From assembly GCA_964628685.1 (NCBI GenBank), contig CAZVNM010000002.1, positions 1-64,000 of the forward strand: a stretch of 64,000 nt of DNA, written 5' to 3'. Position numbers and translations under genes: made by a program. The notes under the pieces were generated by a model, which was not told where the DNA came from, did no database searches, and worked only from the letters and a program-made list of their open reading frames with translations. Origin of the DNA: CALMEC01 sp964628685 (GTDB taxonomy: Bacteria; Actinomycetota; Thermoleophilia; Miltoncostaeales; Miltoncostaeaceae). This document shows positions 46,265 to 55,580 of the stretch, in pieces; the stretch's first letter is position 1, and each line of letters begins with the position of its first letter.

Positions 46265-48301
46265 TCATTTCGGGCTCGTGGCGGGCGTCACCATGAGCGA
46301 CGGAGGCGTCGGACGCACGGGGAACGCGGTGAACCCCAGCGGATTCAGGTCGGTCAGCCTGCCGGCGGCGATCCCGACGTCCGAGACCGTGAACACCCGG
46401 TCGCCGATCACGAGGGACCGCCGGATCGTGCCGGGCTCCGAGCGGCCCTCCACGCGGTGGCGCACGATCCCCAGCCGCGTGATGCCGGCCACCCGTGACA
46501 CCGTGAGACCCAGCGCGCCGCTGTCCACACCCGCCGGTGAGTACCGGATGAACGGCACCATGGTGAGCCCGGTCGGCGCCCAGTGCAGGAACGCGTGGTG
46601 GTCGTTCTCGGCCTCCGACCACGAATCCGGCAGCGTCAGGTTCTGCAACCGCGCGGGCGCGGCCGGGTTGGAAACGTCGAAGAGCGAGACCTGCGTGCCC
46701 CGCAGCCGGCCCTGCGGGTCGGCGTCCTGCCCGACGCCCAGAAGCAGCCCGTCCCCGACCGGATGCAGATACGCGGAGTACCCGGGGATCTTCAGCTCAC
46801 CGGTGACCCGCGGCGTCGCGGGGTCCGAGAGGTCGAGCACGTGCAGCGGATCGATCTGACGGAAGGTCACGACGTAGCCGCGATCGTCGATGAACCGCAC
46901 GCCGTAGATGCGCTCGTCGGTGCCGAGCTTGCCCACCTGCCCCAGCCGCGTCAGCGCGACGCCGTCGTCGCGGAGGGTCGTCACGAAGCTCTCGGACCGC
47001 GTCGTGAGCTTCTGGTTGATCCACTCCGGGTCACGTGTGCTCGCCACGCGCAGCACGCCACGCCACTCCGACAGGGAGAACTGGTTGAGGATGTACCCGG
47101 GCACCCGTCCAGAGGACCGGTACTCGGTGGCGTTGGGCGCGCTGATGTCGAATCGATGCACCTCGGTGCTCGCGTTGTCCGGCACCGCGTCCGGGTTCAT
47201 GACCGCCGGGTTCATCCAGCGCGGCGTGGTGACGTAGAGGCTCGTGGGCGACGCGTAGACGATCTGGCCGTCCGACAGGATCGCGTCGCGGTCGACCGGG
47301 GTGAGGCCGGTGGCGGGGTCGATGGTGAGGACGGTGAGCGTGCCGAGACCGCCGAACTGCGTGGTCCTGGCGACCGATCGGCAGTCCACCGCGATTCGGG
47401 TCGTGGCCCGCGCCGTGCCGCGGATGCGGATGCGCATGGCGGGCAGCCATGTGCGGGCGGGGGCGTTCCGCACGCGGCGCACGTTGATTCGCCGGGCCTG
47501 GGCTGCGCCCGCGACGCCGGGGGTCGCGCTGTCGACGAACGGGATCGGATCCGGCGACGTGGAGAGCACCACGCGCACCGCGCCGCCCTCCGGCCTGCGC
47601 GCGGCCAGCAGGTCGCCGTCCACCGTCAGGGTCTCGAGCAGCACCGGCGTGGTGGGATCGGCGATGTCGACCAGGCGGATCATGGTCTGCGGCGCCCACG
47701 GGGCGAAGCGCATGTCACGCGCGGCGCGGTTCACGCCAACCGGCAGCGCGTACCTGCTGGAGAACACCATGATCCGGTCGCCCGAGCGGATCATCTGTGC
47801 GCCGGTGCCGGCGCCCGGCAGCCGCAGCCTGCCGATCAGCACGGGGGTGTCGGCGACCGAGTGGATGCGCAGCTCGTCGTTCACCGTCGTGATCACGTGC
47901 GCCGGATCCGACAGGACCATGTCCGGCTCGTCGACCCCCGGCTCCTGGAGGTTGGTGCCCGATGTGGGCGGCTGGGCCCCGCCCGCACCCGGCTGCGGGA
48001 TGGCGGCGCGCAGCTCGCCGGCCGGGGCGGCGGAGGGGACGACGCCCCCGCCCTGCGCGCCGACCATGGGCCGCACGAGGTCGAACATCGGGCGCGCGGA
48101 CCTGAGCGCCACGGGATAGGCGCCATAACCCCCGCTCCGCACGAGCGGCGCCGCCTTGGCGGCCGCGTACTGGCGCAGCGACGAGCACGTGGGGAACTGC
48201 GTCAGGCGTGGCGTCTGCGTCTGGGCGGCGGCGGGCGCCGCGACCGCGAGGATGCCGGCCAGTGCCGCTCCGCGGCGGATGAGCGAACGAGGTGCGGACA
48301 T
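46265..48301 (-). CDS. Secreted beta-propeller domain protein (COG4880-like)
   Basis: 678 residues with a signal peptide (LIRRGAALAGILAVAAPAAA). After a Gly/Pro linker (QPGAGGAQPPTSGTNLQEPG) the long beta-propeller begins VDEPDMVLSDPAHVITTVND, matching the entry motif of the family (normally EADIVKxDGxYIY). Later blades include RIMVFSSRYALPV, GVRFIDDRGYVVTFRQIDPL and LLGVGQDADPQGRLRGTQVS. The propeller probably sits on the outer face of the cell; its ligand is not known. Cysteines are few (CSSL, DCRS). Confidence 0.82.
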   Translation of the reverse strand: MSAPRSLIRRGAALAGILAVAAPAAAQTQTPRLTQFPTCSSLRQYAAAKAAPLVRSGGYGAYPVALRSARPMFDLVRPMVGAQGGGVVPSAAPAGELRAAIPQPGAGGAQPPTSGTNLQEPGVDEPDMVLSDPAHVITTVNDELRIHSVADTPVLIGRLRLPGAGTGAQMIRSGDRIMVFSSRYALPVGVNRAARDMRFAPWAPQTMIRLVDIADPTTPVLLETLTVDGDLLAARRPEGGAVRVVLSTSPDPIPFVDSATPGVAGAAQARRINVRRVRNAPARTWLPAMRIRIRGTARATTRIAVDCRSVARTTQFGGLGTLTVLTIDPATGLTPVDRDAILSDGQIVYASPTSLYVTTPRWMNPAVMNPDAVPDNASTEVHRFDISAPNATEYRSSGRVPGYILNQFSLSEWRGVLRVASTRDPEWINQKLTTRSESFVTTLRDDGVALTRLGQVGKLGTDERIYGVRFIDDRGYVVTFRQIDPLHVLDLSDPATPRVTGELKIPGYSAYLHPVGDGLLLGVGQDADPQGRLRGTQVSLFDVSNPAAPARLQNLTLPDSWSEAENDHHAFLHWAPTGLTMVPFIRYSPAGVDSGALGLTVSRVAGITRLGIVRHRVEGRSEPGTIRRSLVIGDRVFTVSDVGIAAGRLTDLNPLGFTAFPVRPTPPSLMVTPATSPK

Positions 48302-48363
48302 CGTGACTCCCCAGGTGATGTCGATCGGGTGGCGTCAAGGGTACGCCGCCGCAGGGGGATCCG

Positions 48364-49623
48364 TCACACGAGCGTCGCGAGGACGCCGACGGCGATCGCG
48401 CCCGCGACCACGATGACCACGTGGACCCGCAACCGCCAGACCGCGATGAACGACGCGACGGCGATGAGCGTGACCAGCAGGTCGACCGATCCATCGGACA
48501 CCAGGGCGTGCCGGCCCACGTAGACGGCCAGCCCGCCGATGACGCCCACGATGGCCGCCGAGACCCCGGCGAGGGCGCTCGCCACGCGCCCGGTGCTGGG
48601 CATCCGCTCGATGAGCGGCGCACCGATGAGGATGAACACGAACGACGGGGCGAACGTGCAGAAGGTCGCCACCGTCGCGGTCACGAGCGCCCACGTGTGC
48701 GAACCGTGGGTGGCCCAGCCGGCCAGGTAGCCGATGAACGTGTTGACCATGATGAGGGGACCCGGCGTCGTCTCACCCAGCCCGAACCCCGCCACCACGT
48801 CGGTGGTGGTCGCCCACTGGAAGCGCTCGACCGCCTGCGTGGCGACGAACGCGAGCACGGCGTACGCGCCCCCGAACGAGACGAGCGACGTGACGGTGAA
48901 GAGCCCGGTCACCTCGGTCACGACGCCGCCCACCGCCAGGAGCGCCGCGACCGGAAGGAGCCAGGTGACGAGGATGACGCCGATGCGCCGCCACGAGATG
49001 CGGTGGTGACGATGGTCGTCGTCCCGGTCGGGTTCGGTGGCCGGTGCGAACGAACCCGGGCGGATCCGATCGACGACGAGGCCGACCACGGCGGCGCCCA
49101 CGACGATGAGTGGGAACGGCACCCCCGCCACAGCGAGCCCGAACACGATCACGGCGGTCGCGATGGCGGGACCGCTGCGGGCGATGCGTCCGGCGATCCG
49201 AAGGAGCGCGGCGAGCACGATGCCCACCACCGCGCCTCCCAGCATGCGGACCACGCCCTCCACCGCGGAGAGGTGGCCGTAGGCCACGTACACGTACGAG
49301 AGCGCGCACAGAAGGACGAAGCTCGGCAGGAAGAAGAGCGTGCCGGCGGCGAGCGCGCCGCGCGTGCCGTGCAGACGCCAGCCCGAATACGCGGCGAGCT
49401 GCTGGGCCTCGGGTCCCGGGAGTGCGAAGCAGTACGAGAGGGCGTGGACGAACCGGCGCTCGTCGATCCAGCGCCGCCGCTCCACCAGTTCGTCGTGCAT
49501 GATCGCGATCTGGCCGGCGGCGCCACCGAACGAGATGAACCCGAGGAGGGTCCAGAACCGAAGCGCCTGCCGGAAGGTCGGCGTCACCGAACCGGTGTGC
49601 TCGTCGGGGCTCGCCTCGGGCAT
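48364..49623 (-). CDS. chrA: Chromate transporter, ChrA family (long form)
   Basis: 419 residues from ATG 49623 with about ten to twelve membrane helices in two homologous halves. The CHR domain signature appears as FISFGGAAGQIAIMHDELVE near 30-50 and, in the second half, SLVSFGGAYAVLAFVATQAV; both contain the conserved FGG. YCFALPGPEAQQLAAYSGW and GFGLGETTPGPLIMVNTFIG are the paired PGP motifs. Members export chromate with proton or sulfate exchange; a few have other substrates. A GTG or upstream ATG at 49668 would add a basic stretch and is less likely. Confidence 0.9.
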   Translation of the reverse strand: MPEASPDEHTGSVTPTFRQALRFWTLLGFISFGGAAGQIAIMHDELVERRRWIDERRFVHALSYCFALPGPEAQQLAAYSGWRLHGTRGALAAGTLFFLPSFVLLCALSYVYVAYGHLSAVEGVVRMLGGAVVGIVLAALLRIAGRIARSGPAIATAVIVFGLAVAGVPFPLIVVGAAVVGLVVDRIRPGSFAPATEPDRDDDHRHHRISWRRIGVILVTWLLPVAALLAVGGVVTEVTGLFTVTSLVSFGGAYAVLAFVATQAVERFQWATTTDVVAGFGLGETTPGPLIMVNTFIGYLAGWATHGSHTWALVTATVATFCTFAPSFVFILIGAPLIERMPSTGRVASALAGVSAAIVGVIGGLAVYVGRHALVSDGSVDLLVTLIAVASFIAVWRLRVHVVIVVAGAIAVGVLATLV

Positions 49624-49664
49624 CGGGTGATCATGTCGGTCGGTGCGACGACGGACACCGTGCC

Positions 49665-49841
49665 TCACCGAATCGTCACAACCGCGGCCGGCGGGGCGTC
49701 GTGCTCCCCGTTGGGGCGTTCGGCGTGGTCGGGCTCACCGGGGCGGTCCTCCGCCCCGCGACGCTGACGGCGCTGCTTGATGACGCCCGCGATGCCGCCC
49801 ACGGCGCCGCTGATCGCGACCTGGGTCCAGTCGATGGGCAT
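49665..49841 (-). CDS. Possible 58-residue protein between opuC and chrA
   Basis: From ATG 49841: MPIDWTQVAISGAVGGIAGV, a short hydrophobic helix too small to span the membrane surely, then a basic turn (KQRRQRRG) and a Pro/Asp-rich tail. No strong ribosome-binding site is seen (GGCGGGC 3 nt upstream), and no family is recognised. It may be a real small membrane-associated protein or a chance frame. Confidence 0.4.
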   Translation of the reverse strand: MPIDWTQVAISGAVGGIAGVIKQRRQRRGAEDRPGEPDHAERPNGEHDAPPAAVVTIR

Positions 49842-49921
49842 GCCCGCCAGTCTCTGCGGGCGGACGGCCGGGCGGTCGGGGGGACGGCCGTCGACGGCGC
49901 GTCCCCCGACCGCCGCGTGGT

Positions 49922-50845
49922 TCAGTCGGCCAGTCCCTGGTCCTTCACGAACTGCTCGGCCACGTCCTCCGGGTCCTCCTTGTCGAGGTCCACGGCCGCG
50001 TTCATCCTGCGCACCTCCTCGCTTGTCAGCTTGGCGGAGACGGCGTTGACCGTTTCGGCGAAGTCGGCGGGCGCCGAGTCGAGGAACGCCTTCGTCACCA
50101 CCGGAACCCCCTGGTAGGGCGCGCCCTGGAACTTCCCCTTGTCGTCGGTGAGGACCACCAGGCCCTCGGCGGCGATCTTGGGGTCGGTGCCGAAGGCGTA
50201 GACGCACTGCGCCTGGCCCTGCTCGATGGGGCGGTAGCGCAGGCCGATGTCGACCTTGATGACGCGCTTGAACTTCACGCCGTACTCCTTCTGAAGGAGC
50301 GGCAGCCCGTCGGCGCGCGCGGTGTGCTCGGGGTTGGCCGAGTAGACGATGTCGCCCGACGCCCTGCCCAGGCTGGAGAGGTCGGTCAGCTTGTGCGCGT
50401 CCACCGCCTCCTTGGTGCATGCGACCTGGTTGTCGTTGTTGAACGGCGCGACGTCCAGGATGTCGAGGCCGTCGGGGTTGTAGCGCTCCTTGATCATCGT
50501 CGCCTGCGCGGCGGCGTCGGTGGGCGGGTTCTGCACCTTCAGCACGTCGGTCAGGAGCGTGGTGGTGTAGTCCGGGTACATCTGGATCTCGCCCTTGCGG
50601 ATGGCGGCGTCGGCGATCGCGGTGGAGGCGAGCGACTTGATCTCGACGTCGTAGCCCCGCTCCTCCAGCGCCTCGGCGTAGATCTCGGCAACGATGTTGT
50701 TTTCGGTGAATCCCTTGTTGGCGATGACGATCTCGGGCTTGTCATCGCCGTCGGTCGATCCACTGTCCGAGTCGCCGCATCCGGCCGCGACCAGCCCTAC
50801 AACGCAGGCCGTGAGGCCGACGATCATCTTGCGCTTGCGAACCAC
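49922..50845 (-). CDS. opuCC: Osmoprotectant ABC transporter substrate-binding lipoprotein
   Basis: 307 residues from GTG 50845 (GGGGGA 5 nt ahead). The lipoprotein signal is KMIVGLTACVVGLVAAGCGD with lipobox AAGC. The OpuAC-type fold starts EIVIANKGFTENNIVAEIYA and includes QMYPDYTTTLLTDVL, DVAPFNNDNQVACTKEA and YRPIEQGQAQCVYAFGTDPK. It would capture glycine betaine, carnitine or choline outside the cell. The start overlaps the end of the permease gene by 22 nt. It is the last of four minus-strand genes. Confidence 0.92.
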   Translation of the reverse strand: MVRKRKMIVGLTACVVGLVAAGCGDSDSGSTDGDDKPEIVIANKGFTENNIVAEIYAEALEERGYDVEIKSLASTAIADAAIRKGEIQMYPDYTTTLLTDVLKVQNPPTDAAAQATMIKERYNPDGLDILDVAPFNNDNQVACTKEAVDAHKLTDLSSLGRASGDIVYSANPEHTARADGLPLLQKEYGVKFKRVIKVDIGLRYRPIEQGQAQCVYAFGTDPKIAAEGLVVLTDDKGKFQGAPYQGVPVVTKAFLDSAPADFAETVNAVSAKLTSEEVRRMNAAVDLDKEDPEDVAEQFVKDQGLAD

Positions 50846-51516
50846 GGAATCCCCCTTGTCGATCGGGTGCGCCGCCGGCGCAGCCCCTTTGGTGTGAAGA
50901 GTCGCTGCAGCGTGACGAGCAGAAGCTCGCCCGCGAGGGCCAGGAGCGTCACCGGGATGGCGCCGGCCAACAGGACGTCGTGCATGTTGTTGGAGAAGCC
51001 GGCCACGATCATGACGCCCAGTCCACCGGCGCCGATGACCCCGGCCAGGGCCGCCGTGGCGACGATCATCACCGACGCCGACCGGATGCCCGACATGATG
51101 AGCGGAAGGGCGAGCGGCAGCTCCACCCGCGTGAGCACCTGCGCGCGCGTGAAGCCCATGCCGTGCGCGGCGCCGACCGCCGCCGGGTCGGCCCCGCGGA
51201 TGCCGGTGGCGGTGTTCAGCAGGACCGTGGGCACCGCCAGCAGCACCAGGCCCACGGCGGCGGGGGTGAACCCCACCGAGGTCATGGCCATGATGATCGC
51301 CATGACCGCGAACGTGGGGACCATGCGTGCGACGAACGCGGATGCGTTGATCACGTAGGTGCCGACGCGACCGGCCCGCGCCGTGACGACGCCGAGCGCC
51401 AGCCCGATCACGACGGCGATGGCGAGCGGGATGACCGAGAGGCGCACGTGCTGCCACAGCTGGTCCCAGCCGTCGTTGTTCTCGAACGCGCTCCAGATCT
51501 CACCCGGGCTCGTCAC
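50824..51516 (-). CDS. opuCD: Osmoprotectant ABC transporter permease
   Basis: 230 residues from GTG 51516, whose GTGA overlaps the stop of the first permease. Five to six membrane helices. The EAA loop that touches the ATPase reads AAHGMGFTRAQVLTRVELPL, followed by MSGIRSASVMIVATAALAGV. The C-terminus is basic. It partners with the permease next door to form the heterodimeric channel of an OpuC/ProW-like importer. Confidence 0.92.
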   Translation of the reverse strand: MTSPGEIWSAFENNDGWDQLWQHVRLSVIPLAIAVVIGLALGVVTARAGRVGTYVINASAFVARMVPTFAVMAIIMAMTSVGFTPAAVGLVLLAVPTVLLNTATGIRGADPAAVGAAHGMGFTRAQVLTRVELPLALPLIMSGIRSASVMIVATAALAGVIGAGGLGVMIVAGFSNNMHDVLLAGAIPVTLLALAGELLLVTLQRLFTPKGLRRRRTRSTRGIPWFASAR

Positions 51517-52166
51517 GACGCGCGGCCCCGTTGCCACCGGGTCGCGCGCCGCTGGACACCCGTCAGGAGCCCGTCGAGGACGAGCGCCATCACGATGGCG
51601 ATGACCGTCCCGACGATGATGGGCGTGAAGAAGAGGTCGCGCTGGATGCCGTCGGTGTAGATGAGCGACCCCAGGCCGCCGCCGGCCACGAACACCGCGA
51701 CCGTGCCGATCGCGACCGTCTCGATCGTCGCCAGGCGGATGCCGGTGAGCACCGCCGGTACGGCGAGCGGCAGCTCGACCCGCAGCAGGATCTGGCGCCG
51801 GGTCATCCCCATCCCGCGCGCGGCGTCGACGCTGGCGGCCGGCACGCCGTGCAGGCCCGTGAGGGTGTTTCGGATCAGCACGCCGGTGGCGTAGCCGGCC
51901 AGGCCGATCACCGCGGGCACGCGACCGATGCCGACCGTGCTCACGAGGATGGCGAAGAGCGCCAGGCTGGGCACGGTGTAGAGGATGGTGGCGCCACCGG
52001 TGAGCGCCGCGGCGGCACCGCGGTGGCGCCGGACGAGGATGGCGAGCGGGACCGCGACGGCCACGGCGACCGCAACCGACAGCACCACCAGGATGAGGTG
52101 CTCGGTCGTCGCGCGCAGGATGTCGTCGGCGTTGCGTTCGATCCAGCGCCACCTGATCTCAGGCAT
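51513..52166 (-). CDS. opuCB: Osmoprotectant ABC transporter permease
   Basis: 217 residues with five or six membrane helices (LILVVLSVAVAVAVAVPLAI first). The EAA loop is AARGMGMTRRQILLRVELPL, followed by LTGIRLATIETVAIGTVAVF, typical of OpuCB/OpuBB. The start overlaps the ATPase gene by 8 nt, so all four opuC genes are tightly coupled. Confidence 0.93.
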   Translation of the reverse strand: MPEIRWRWIERNADDILRATTEHLILVVLSVAVAVAVAVPLAILVRRHRGAAAALTGGATILYTVPSLALFAILVSTVGIGRVPAVIGLAGYATGVLIRNTLTGLHGVPAASVDAARGMGMTRRQILLRVELPLAVPAVLTGIRLATIETVAIGTVAVFVAGGGLGSLIYTDGIQRDLFFTPIIVGTVIAIVMALVLDGLLTGVQRRATRWQRGRAS

Positions 52167-53154
52167 GGACCTCCTCCGCCCCGCTCGTGGCGGCGGCCCC
52201 GGCGATGGTCGCGAGGTCGACGGTCCCGACGGTCGTGCCGGCGGCGTCGTTCACCGCGACGCGTCCGGCTCCGGTCTGAAGCAGCAGGGAGAGCGCATCG
52301 CGCACGCTCGTCTCCACCGTGACCACCGGCAGGTCGTCACCCGCGGCGGCGGTGTCCAGGGGGAGGTCGCCGACGCGCAGGAGCGACAGGCGCTTGAGGG
52401 CACGGTCGGCGCCCACGAAGTCGCGCACGAAGCCATCGGCCGGCGCGGCCAGCAGGTCGGCGGGGCGCGCCATCTGCACCAGGCGGCCCTCGCGCATGAT
52501 CGCGATGTGGTGGGCCATGCGCACGGCCTCGTCGATGTCGTGGGTCACGAACACGACGGTCTTCGCCACCTGGCGGTGCAGGTCCAGGAAGTCCTGCTGC
52601 AGCCGCTCGCGGGTGATGGGGTCGACCGCCGAGAAGGGCTCGTCCATCAGCATGAGCGGCGGATCGGCCGCCAGGGCGCGGGCGAGACCCACGCGCTGCT
52701 GCTGGCCGCCCGAGAGCTCCGCGGGGTAGCGGCCACCGTAGGTGCTGATCGGCAGGCCGATCAGCTCGAGCATCTCGGCGACGCGGTCACGTGTGCGGCG
52801 CCGGTCCCACCCGAGGAGCTTCGGGACGGTCGCGACGTTGGCCGCGACGGTGAGGTGGGGCAGGAGCCCCACCTGCTGGATGACGTAGCCGATCCGGCGG
52901 CGCAGATCGGCCGGGGACATGTCGCCGACGGGGTGCCCGTCGATGGTGATGCGCCCCGCCGTCGGCTCGATGAGGCGGTTGATCATGCGGAGCGCCGTCG
53001 TCTTGCCGCAGCCGGATGGGCCGATGAGGACGCAGACCTCCCCGGCCGGCACGTGGAGCGTCAGGTCGTCGACGGCGGGTGCGCCCTCGGGTGCGTACCG
53101 CTTGGTGACGCCCTCGAGGTGCAGCGGGGCGGCGTGGTGGGGGAGGCCACTCAA
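52159..53154 (-). CDS. opuCA: Osmoprotectant ABC transporter ATP-binding subunit with partial CBS module
   Basis: 331 residues from TTG 53154. Walker A GPSGCGKTTA (about 44-53), Q-loop YVIQQVGLLPHLTV, signature LSGGQQQRVGLARAL, Walker B PPLMLMDEPFSAVDP and H-loop VTHDIDEA are complete. The C-terminal 75 residues (VVTVETSVRDALSLLLQTGA, VAVNDAAGTTVGTVDL) are a single CBS-like unit, shorter than the tandem CBS pair that senses ionic strength in OpuA. It drives uptake through the two permeases. Confidence 0.94.
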   Translation of the reverse strand: MSGLPHHAAPLHLEGVTKRYAPEGAPAVDDLTLHVPAGEVCVLIGPSGCGKTTALRMINRLIEPTAGRITIDGHPVGDMSPADLRRRIGYVIQQVGLLPHLTVAANVATVPKLLGWDRRRTRDRVAEMLELIGLPISTYGGRYPAELSGGQQQRVGLARALAADPPLMLMDEPFSAVDPITRERLQQDFLDLHRQVAKTVVFVTHDIDEAVRMAHHIAIMREGRLVQMARPADLLAAPADGFVRDFVGADRALKRLSLLRVGDLPLDTAAAGDDLPVVTVETSVRDALSLLLQTGAGRVAVNDAAGTTVGTVDLATIAGAAATSGAEEVHA

Positions 53155-53432
53155 GGGCGTCAGGATAGACCGATGCGGTCACGGTGACGAACCCGGCGAG
53201 GAATCTCGCTGTTCGGGGACGGGCGGCGGTCGGGGGGAACGGGGTGCGAACGGATCCGTGGCCCGCGACGAGGCCGACCGGATCCGGCCCGGTGGCGCCG
53301 AGGGCGGGTTGCTTCGTCGGCTTCCGCGCCGGCGGCGGGCTGCGGCGACCTGGGCCGCCCGCAACGGTGGGCGCCGTCATCCACCGGGCCCCGCGACCAC
53401 GGACCCGCGCCACACGGCCGGACCCGCAGGAT

Positions 53433-54245
53433 CTACGGGCGGATCCGGATGTGCAGGTGGTCGTCGTGGTTGGGCCAGACCATCACGCGCCCGTTGCCCC
53501 GCACCTGCAGGTTGGGTCCGTAGAAGATGTACTCGACGCCGCCGCGCGCCATCCACCAGTCCACGACCGCCTGGGTGCGCTCGGGGCTGTAGTTCCAGGG
53601 GCCGGCGCCGCCCTCCTTCCCGTCCCTGCGGGGCAGGCGGATGTCGACGTCCAGGCCGTTCTGGTGCGATGCGTGGTTGTCGATCCGTCCGCCGGTCCGC
53701 CAGGAGAGGTCACCGATGCCCAGGCGCGGGGCGTCGGGGTAGTTGGCCTCCCACCACTTCCCCAGCGCCACGAGGTCGCGCACCAGACGGTCGGTCCCGT
53801 ACCGGCGGTTGGCCGCGTTGGGGTACGACTGCGTGTTGGGGTTGTAGGTGTAGAAGCCCGGCCCCTCCTTGGGAAGGAGCACGCCCCGCTGCAGCCAGCC
53901 GGCGTTGGCGCCGCCGTGGGCGACGCTGTTCTGCCACCGGATGCGCGATTCGATCGGTGGCGGGGGCGGCGGCTTCTTCGGCTTGCGCGGCGCCGGTGGC
54001 GGGGGTGGTTTGGGCGGTGCGGTGACCGGCGGCGCGGCCTGCTGCGCGGTGGCGGACGTCGAGTCGCGGCCGTCGAGCGCGGCGATGGGCAGCGTGGCCG
54101 CGACCAGGGCGAAGAGGACCATCCAGGCCCGGGGGAACGGCCGGCGTCGATTGCGACGCACCGATGCGGCGCACGCCGGACAGCAGGCGAGCGCCTGGCG
54201 GTGCGCGGAGCGCAGCGGGTGTCGACGCACGTGGTGCACGTTCAT
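53433..54245 (-). CDS. Murein endopeptidase (MepA-like, M74) with N-terminal zinc-ribbon and membrane helix
   Basis: 270 residues from ATG 54245. The N-terminus has LACCPACAASVRRNRRR, a half zinc ribbon, before one membrane helix (AWMVLFALVAATLPIAAL) and a very Pro/Lys-rich spacer. The C-terminal enzyme part starts IRWQNSVAHGGANAGWLQRG and carries the zinc motif HASHQNGLDVDIRLPR (H-x6-D) and the final HDDHLHIRI. MepA cuts D-Ala-meso-diaminopimelate cross-links of peptidoglycan. A zinc-ribbon-like cap in front of a single membrane helix is unusual for the family. Confidence 0.82.
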   Translation of the reverse strand: MNVHHVRRHPLRSAHRQALACCPACAASVRRNRRRPFPRAWMVLFALVAATLPIAALDGRDSTSATAQQAAPPVTAPPKPPPPPAPRKPKKPPPPPPIESRIRWQNSVAHGGANAGWLQRGVLLPKEGPGFYTYNPNTQSYPNAANRRYGTDRLVRDLVALGKWWEANYPDAPRLGIGDLSWRTGGRIDNHASHQNGLDVDIRLPRRDGKEGGAGPWNYSPERTQAVVDWWMARGGVEYIFYGPNLQVRGNGRVMVWPNHDDHLHIRIRP

Positions 54246-54344
54246 CACGGTAGCCCCGATCCCGCCGCGTCCGAGAAATCCACGTTGCGAGCGGTGCGCC
54301 CTCGATCCGGGTGGGGACCGTGCGCTGGTGACTACGATGGCCGG

Positions 54345-55100
54345 GTGAGGCGGCCCTCCAAACGGCATCTGTGGATCACGCTCATCGCCGTCGGCCTCGT
54401 CGCCGGCGGCGGGATCATCTGGTACGAGGCCACCCACAGCGACCCGGTCCCCGAGGACGAGGTGGTGGCGCGCTTCCGGGAGGGGGGATCGCGCGCGACG
54501 CACGGGGGACCCGAGCCGGGCGTCTACCTGTACGAGGTCCACGGCCACGAGCAGGGTGGCGCCGGTCCGCTCCGGGTGCCGCGCGACCTGCCGGTCGAGG
54601 CGACCCTCGCCGTCACCGGCACCGACACCGGCTGGCAGTCCGAGATGACCTACAGCCGCCAGCACATCGAGGCCAGCCGGCTGGCGCTCCGCGACCAGGA
54701 CATCGTGATGTCGTGGCGGCGCGTGGACGTCTCGTTCGTGGGCTTCGGTCGCGACGACCGTCGGGACATCCACGGGATCGCACGGGTGGTGCGCGGTGAC
54801 GCCGCCGTCGGCGACCGGTGGGTCGACCGGTACCGCACCGGCACGCTCGAGAACACCGTCGTCAACCGCGTGCTGCGGCGCGAGCCCATCACGGTGGGCG
54901 GCACCCGGGTGACCGCGCTCGTCATCACGAGCGACACCACCACCACCGGGGCGCTGTCGGGAACCCGCCGGGAGACGTTCTGGTGGCTTCCGGAGGAGCG
55001 GCTGGTCGCCCGGTCGCAGCTGAGGGTCGAGCTCGGTGGCGTGTTCGGGTACGAATCGACGATCGACGCCACCCTCCGCAGCCTCGCTCCCCAGCGCTGA
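54345..55100 (+). CDS. Membrane-anchored protein of unknown function
   Basis: 251 residues from GTG 54345. One N-terminal membrane helix (HLWITLIAVGLVAGGGIIWY) leaves the rest outside. The rest is rich in beta strands (GVYLYEVHGHEQGGAGPLRV, TLAVTGTDTGWQSEMTYSRQ, TSDTTTTGALSGTRRETFWW). The pattern suggests a soluble beta-sheet domain that could bind an apolar ligand, but I do not recognise it. TACGAT at 54333-54338 ends 6 nt before the GTG and would give a leaderless mRNA. It precedes the rpsL operon by 108 nt. Confidence 0.7.
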   Translation: MRRPSKRHLWITLIAVGLVAGGGIIWYEATHSDPVPEDEVVARFREGGSRATHGGPEPGVYLYEVHGHEQGGAGPLRVPRDLPVEATLAVTGTDTGWQSEMTYSRQHIEASRLALRDQDIVMSWRRVDVSFVGFGRDDRRDIHGIARVVRGDAAVGDRWVDRYRTGTLENTVVNRVLRREPITVGGTRVTALVITSDTTTTGALSGTRRETFWWLPEERLVARSQLRVELGGVFGYESTIDATLRSLAPQR

Positions 55101-55135
55101 CGCGGCTCTCCGGTGGTCCGGAAACAGCCGTGACG

Positions 55136-55144
55136 TGATACACT
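55136..55144 (+). promoter_or_regulatory. Candidate extended -10 element for rpsL-rpsG-fusA
   Basis: TGATACACT, with TACACT as -10 and TGn ahead of it, lies 65 nt upstream of rpsL. Its -35 region is not clear (TGGTCC at 55114, with a 19-bp spacer). It is the only good -10-like hexamer in the gap 55101-55208. Confidence 0.45.
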
Positions 55145-55208
55145 CGCCCGCCGCCGCCGCAAGCGGACGGCGGAGACGACCTGCCACGAGGAGAGGCAAG
55201 ACACAAGC

Positions 55209-55580
55209 GTGCCGACGATCAATCAGATGGTCCGAAAGGGCCGAAAGCCCAAGCCGGGGAAGAACTCGACGCCCGCACTGCGCGGCGCTCCGCAGAAGCG
55301 CGGGGTGTGCACGCGCGTCTACACCACCACGCCGAAGAAGCCGAACTCGGCGCTTCGCAAGGTGGCGCGCGTCAAGCTCACCAACGGGATGGAGGTCACC
55401 AGCTACATCCCGGGCGAGGGACACAACCTGCAGGAGCACTCCGTGGTGCTCGTGCGTGGCGGTCGTGTGAAGGACCTGCCGGGTGTGCGCTACAAGATCA
55501 TCCGTGCCGCGCTCGACGCGGCGGGCGTGAACGCCCGCAAGCAGGCCCGGTCCAAGTACGGTGCAAAGGCTCCCAAGTAA
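55209..55580 (+). CDS. rpsL: 30S ribosomal protein S12
   Basis: 123 residues from GTG 55209, with GAGGAGAGG upstream. The decoding-site loops TTTPKKPNSALRKVARVKLT and GEGHNLQEHSVVLVRGGRVK are intact, with Lys at the positions where streptomycin resistance changes occur (KKPNS and GRVKDLPG). The stop TAA overlaps the rpsG ATG by one base. Confidence 0.98.
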   Translation: MPTINQMVRKGRKPKPGKNSTPALRGAPQKRGVCTRVYTTTPKKPNSALRKVARVKLTNGMEVTSYIPGEGHNLQEHSVVLVRGGRVKDLPGVRYKIIRAALDAAGVNARKQARSKYGAKAPK

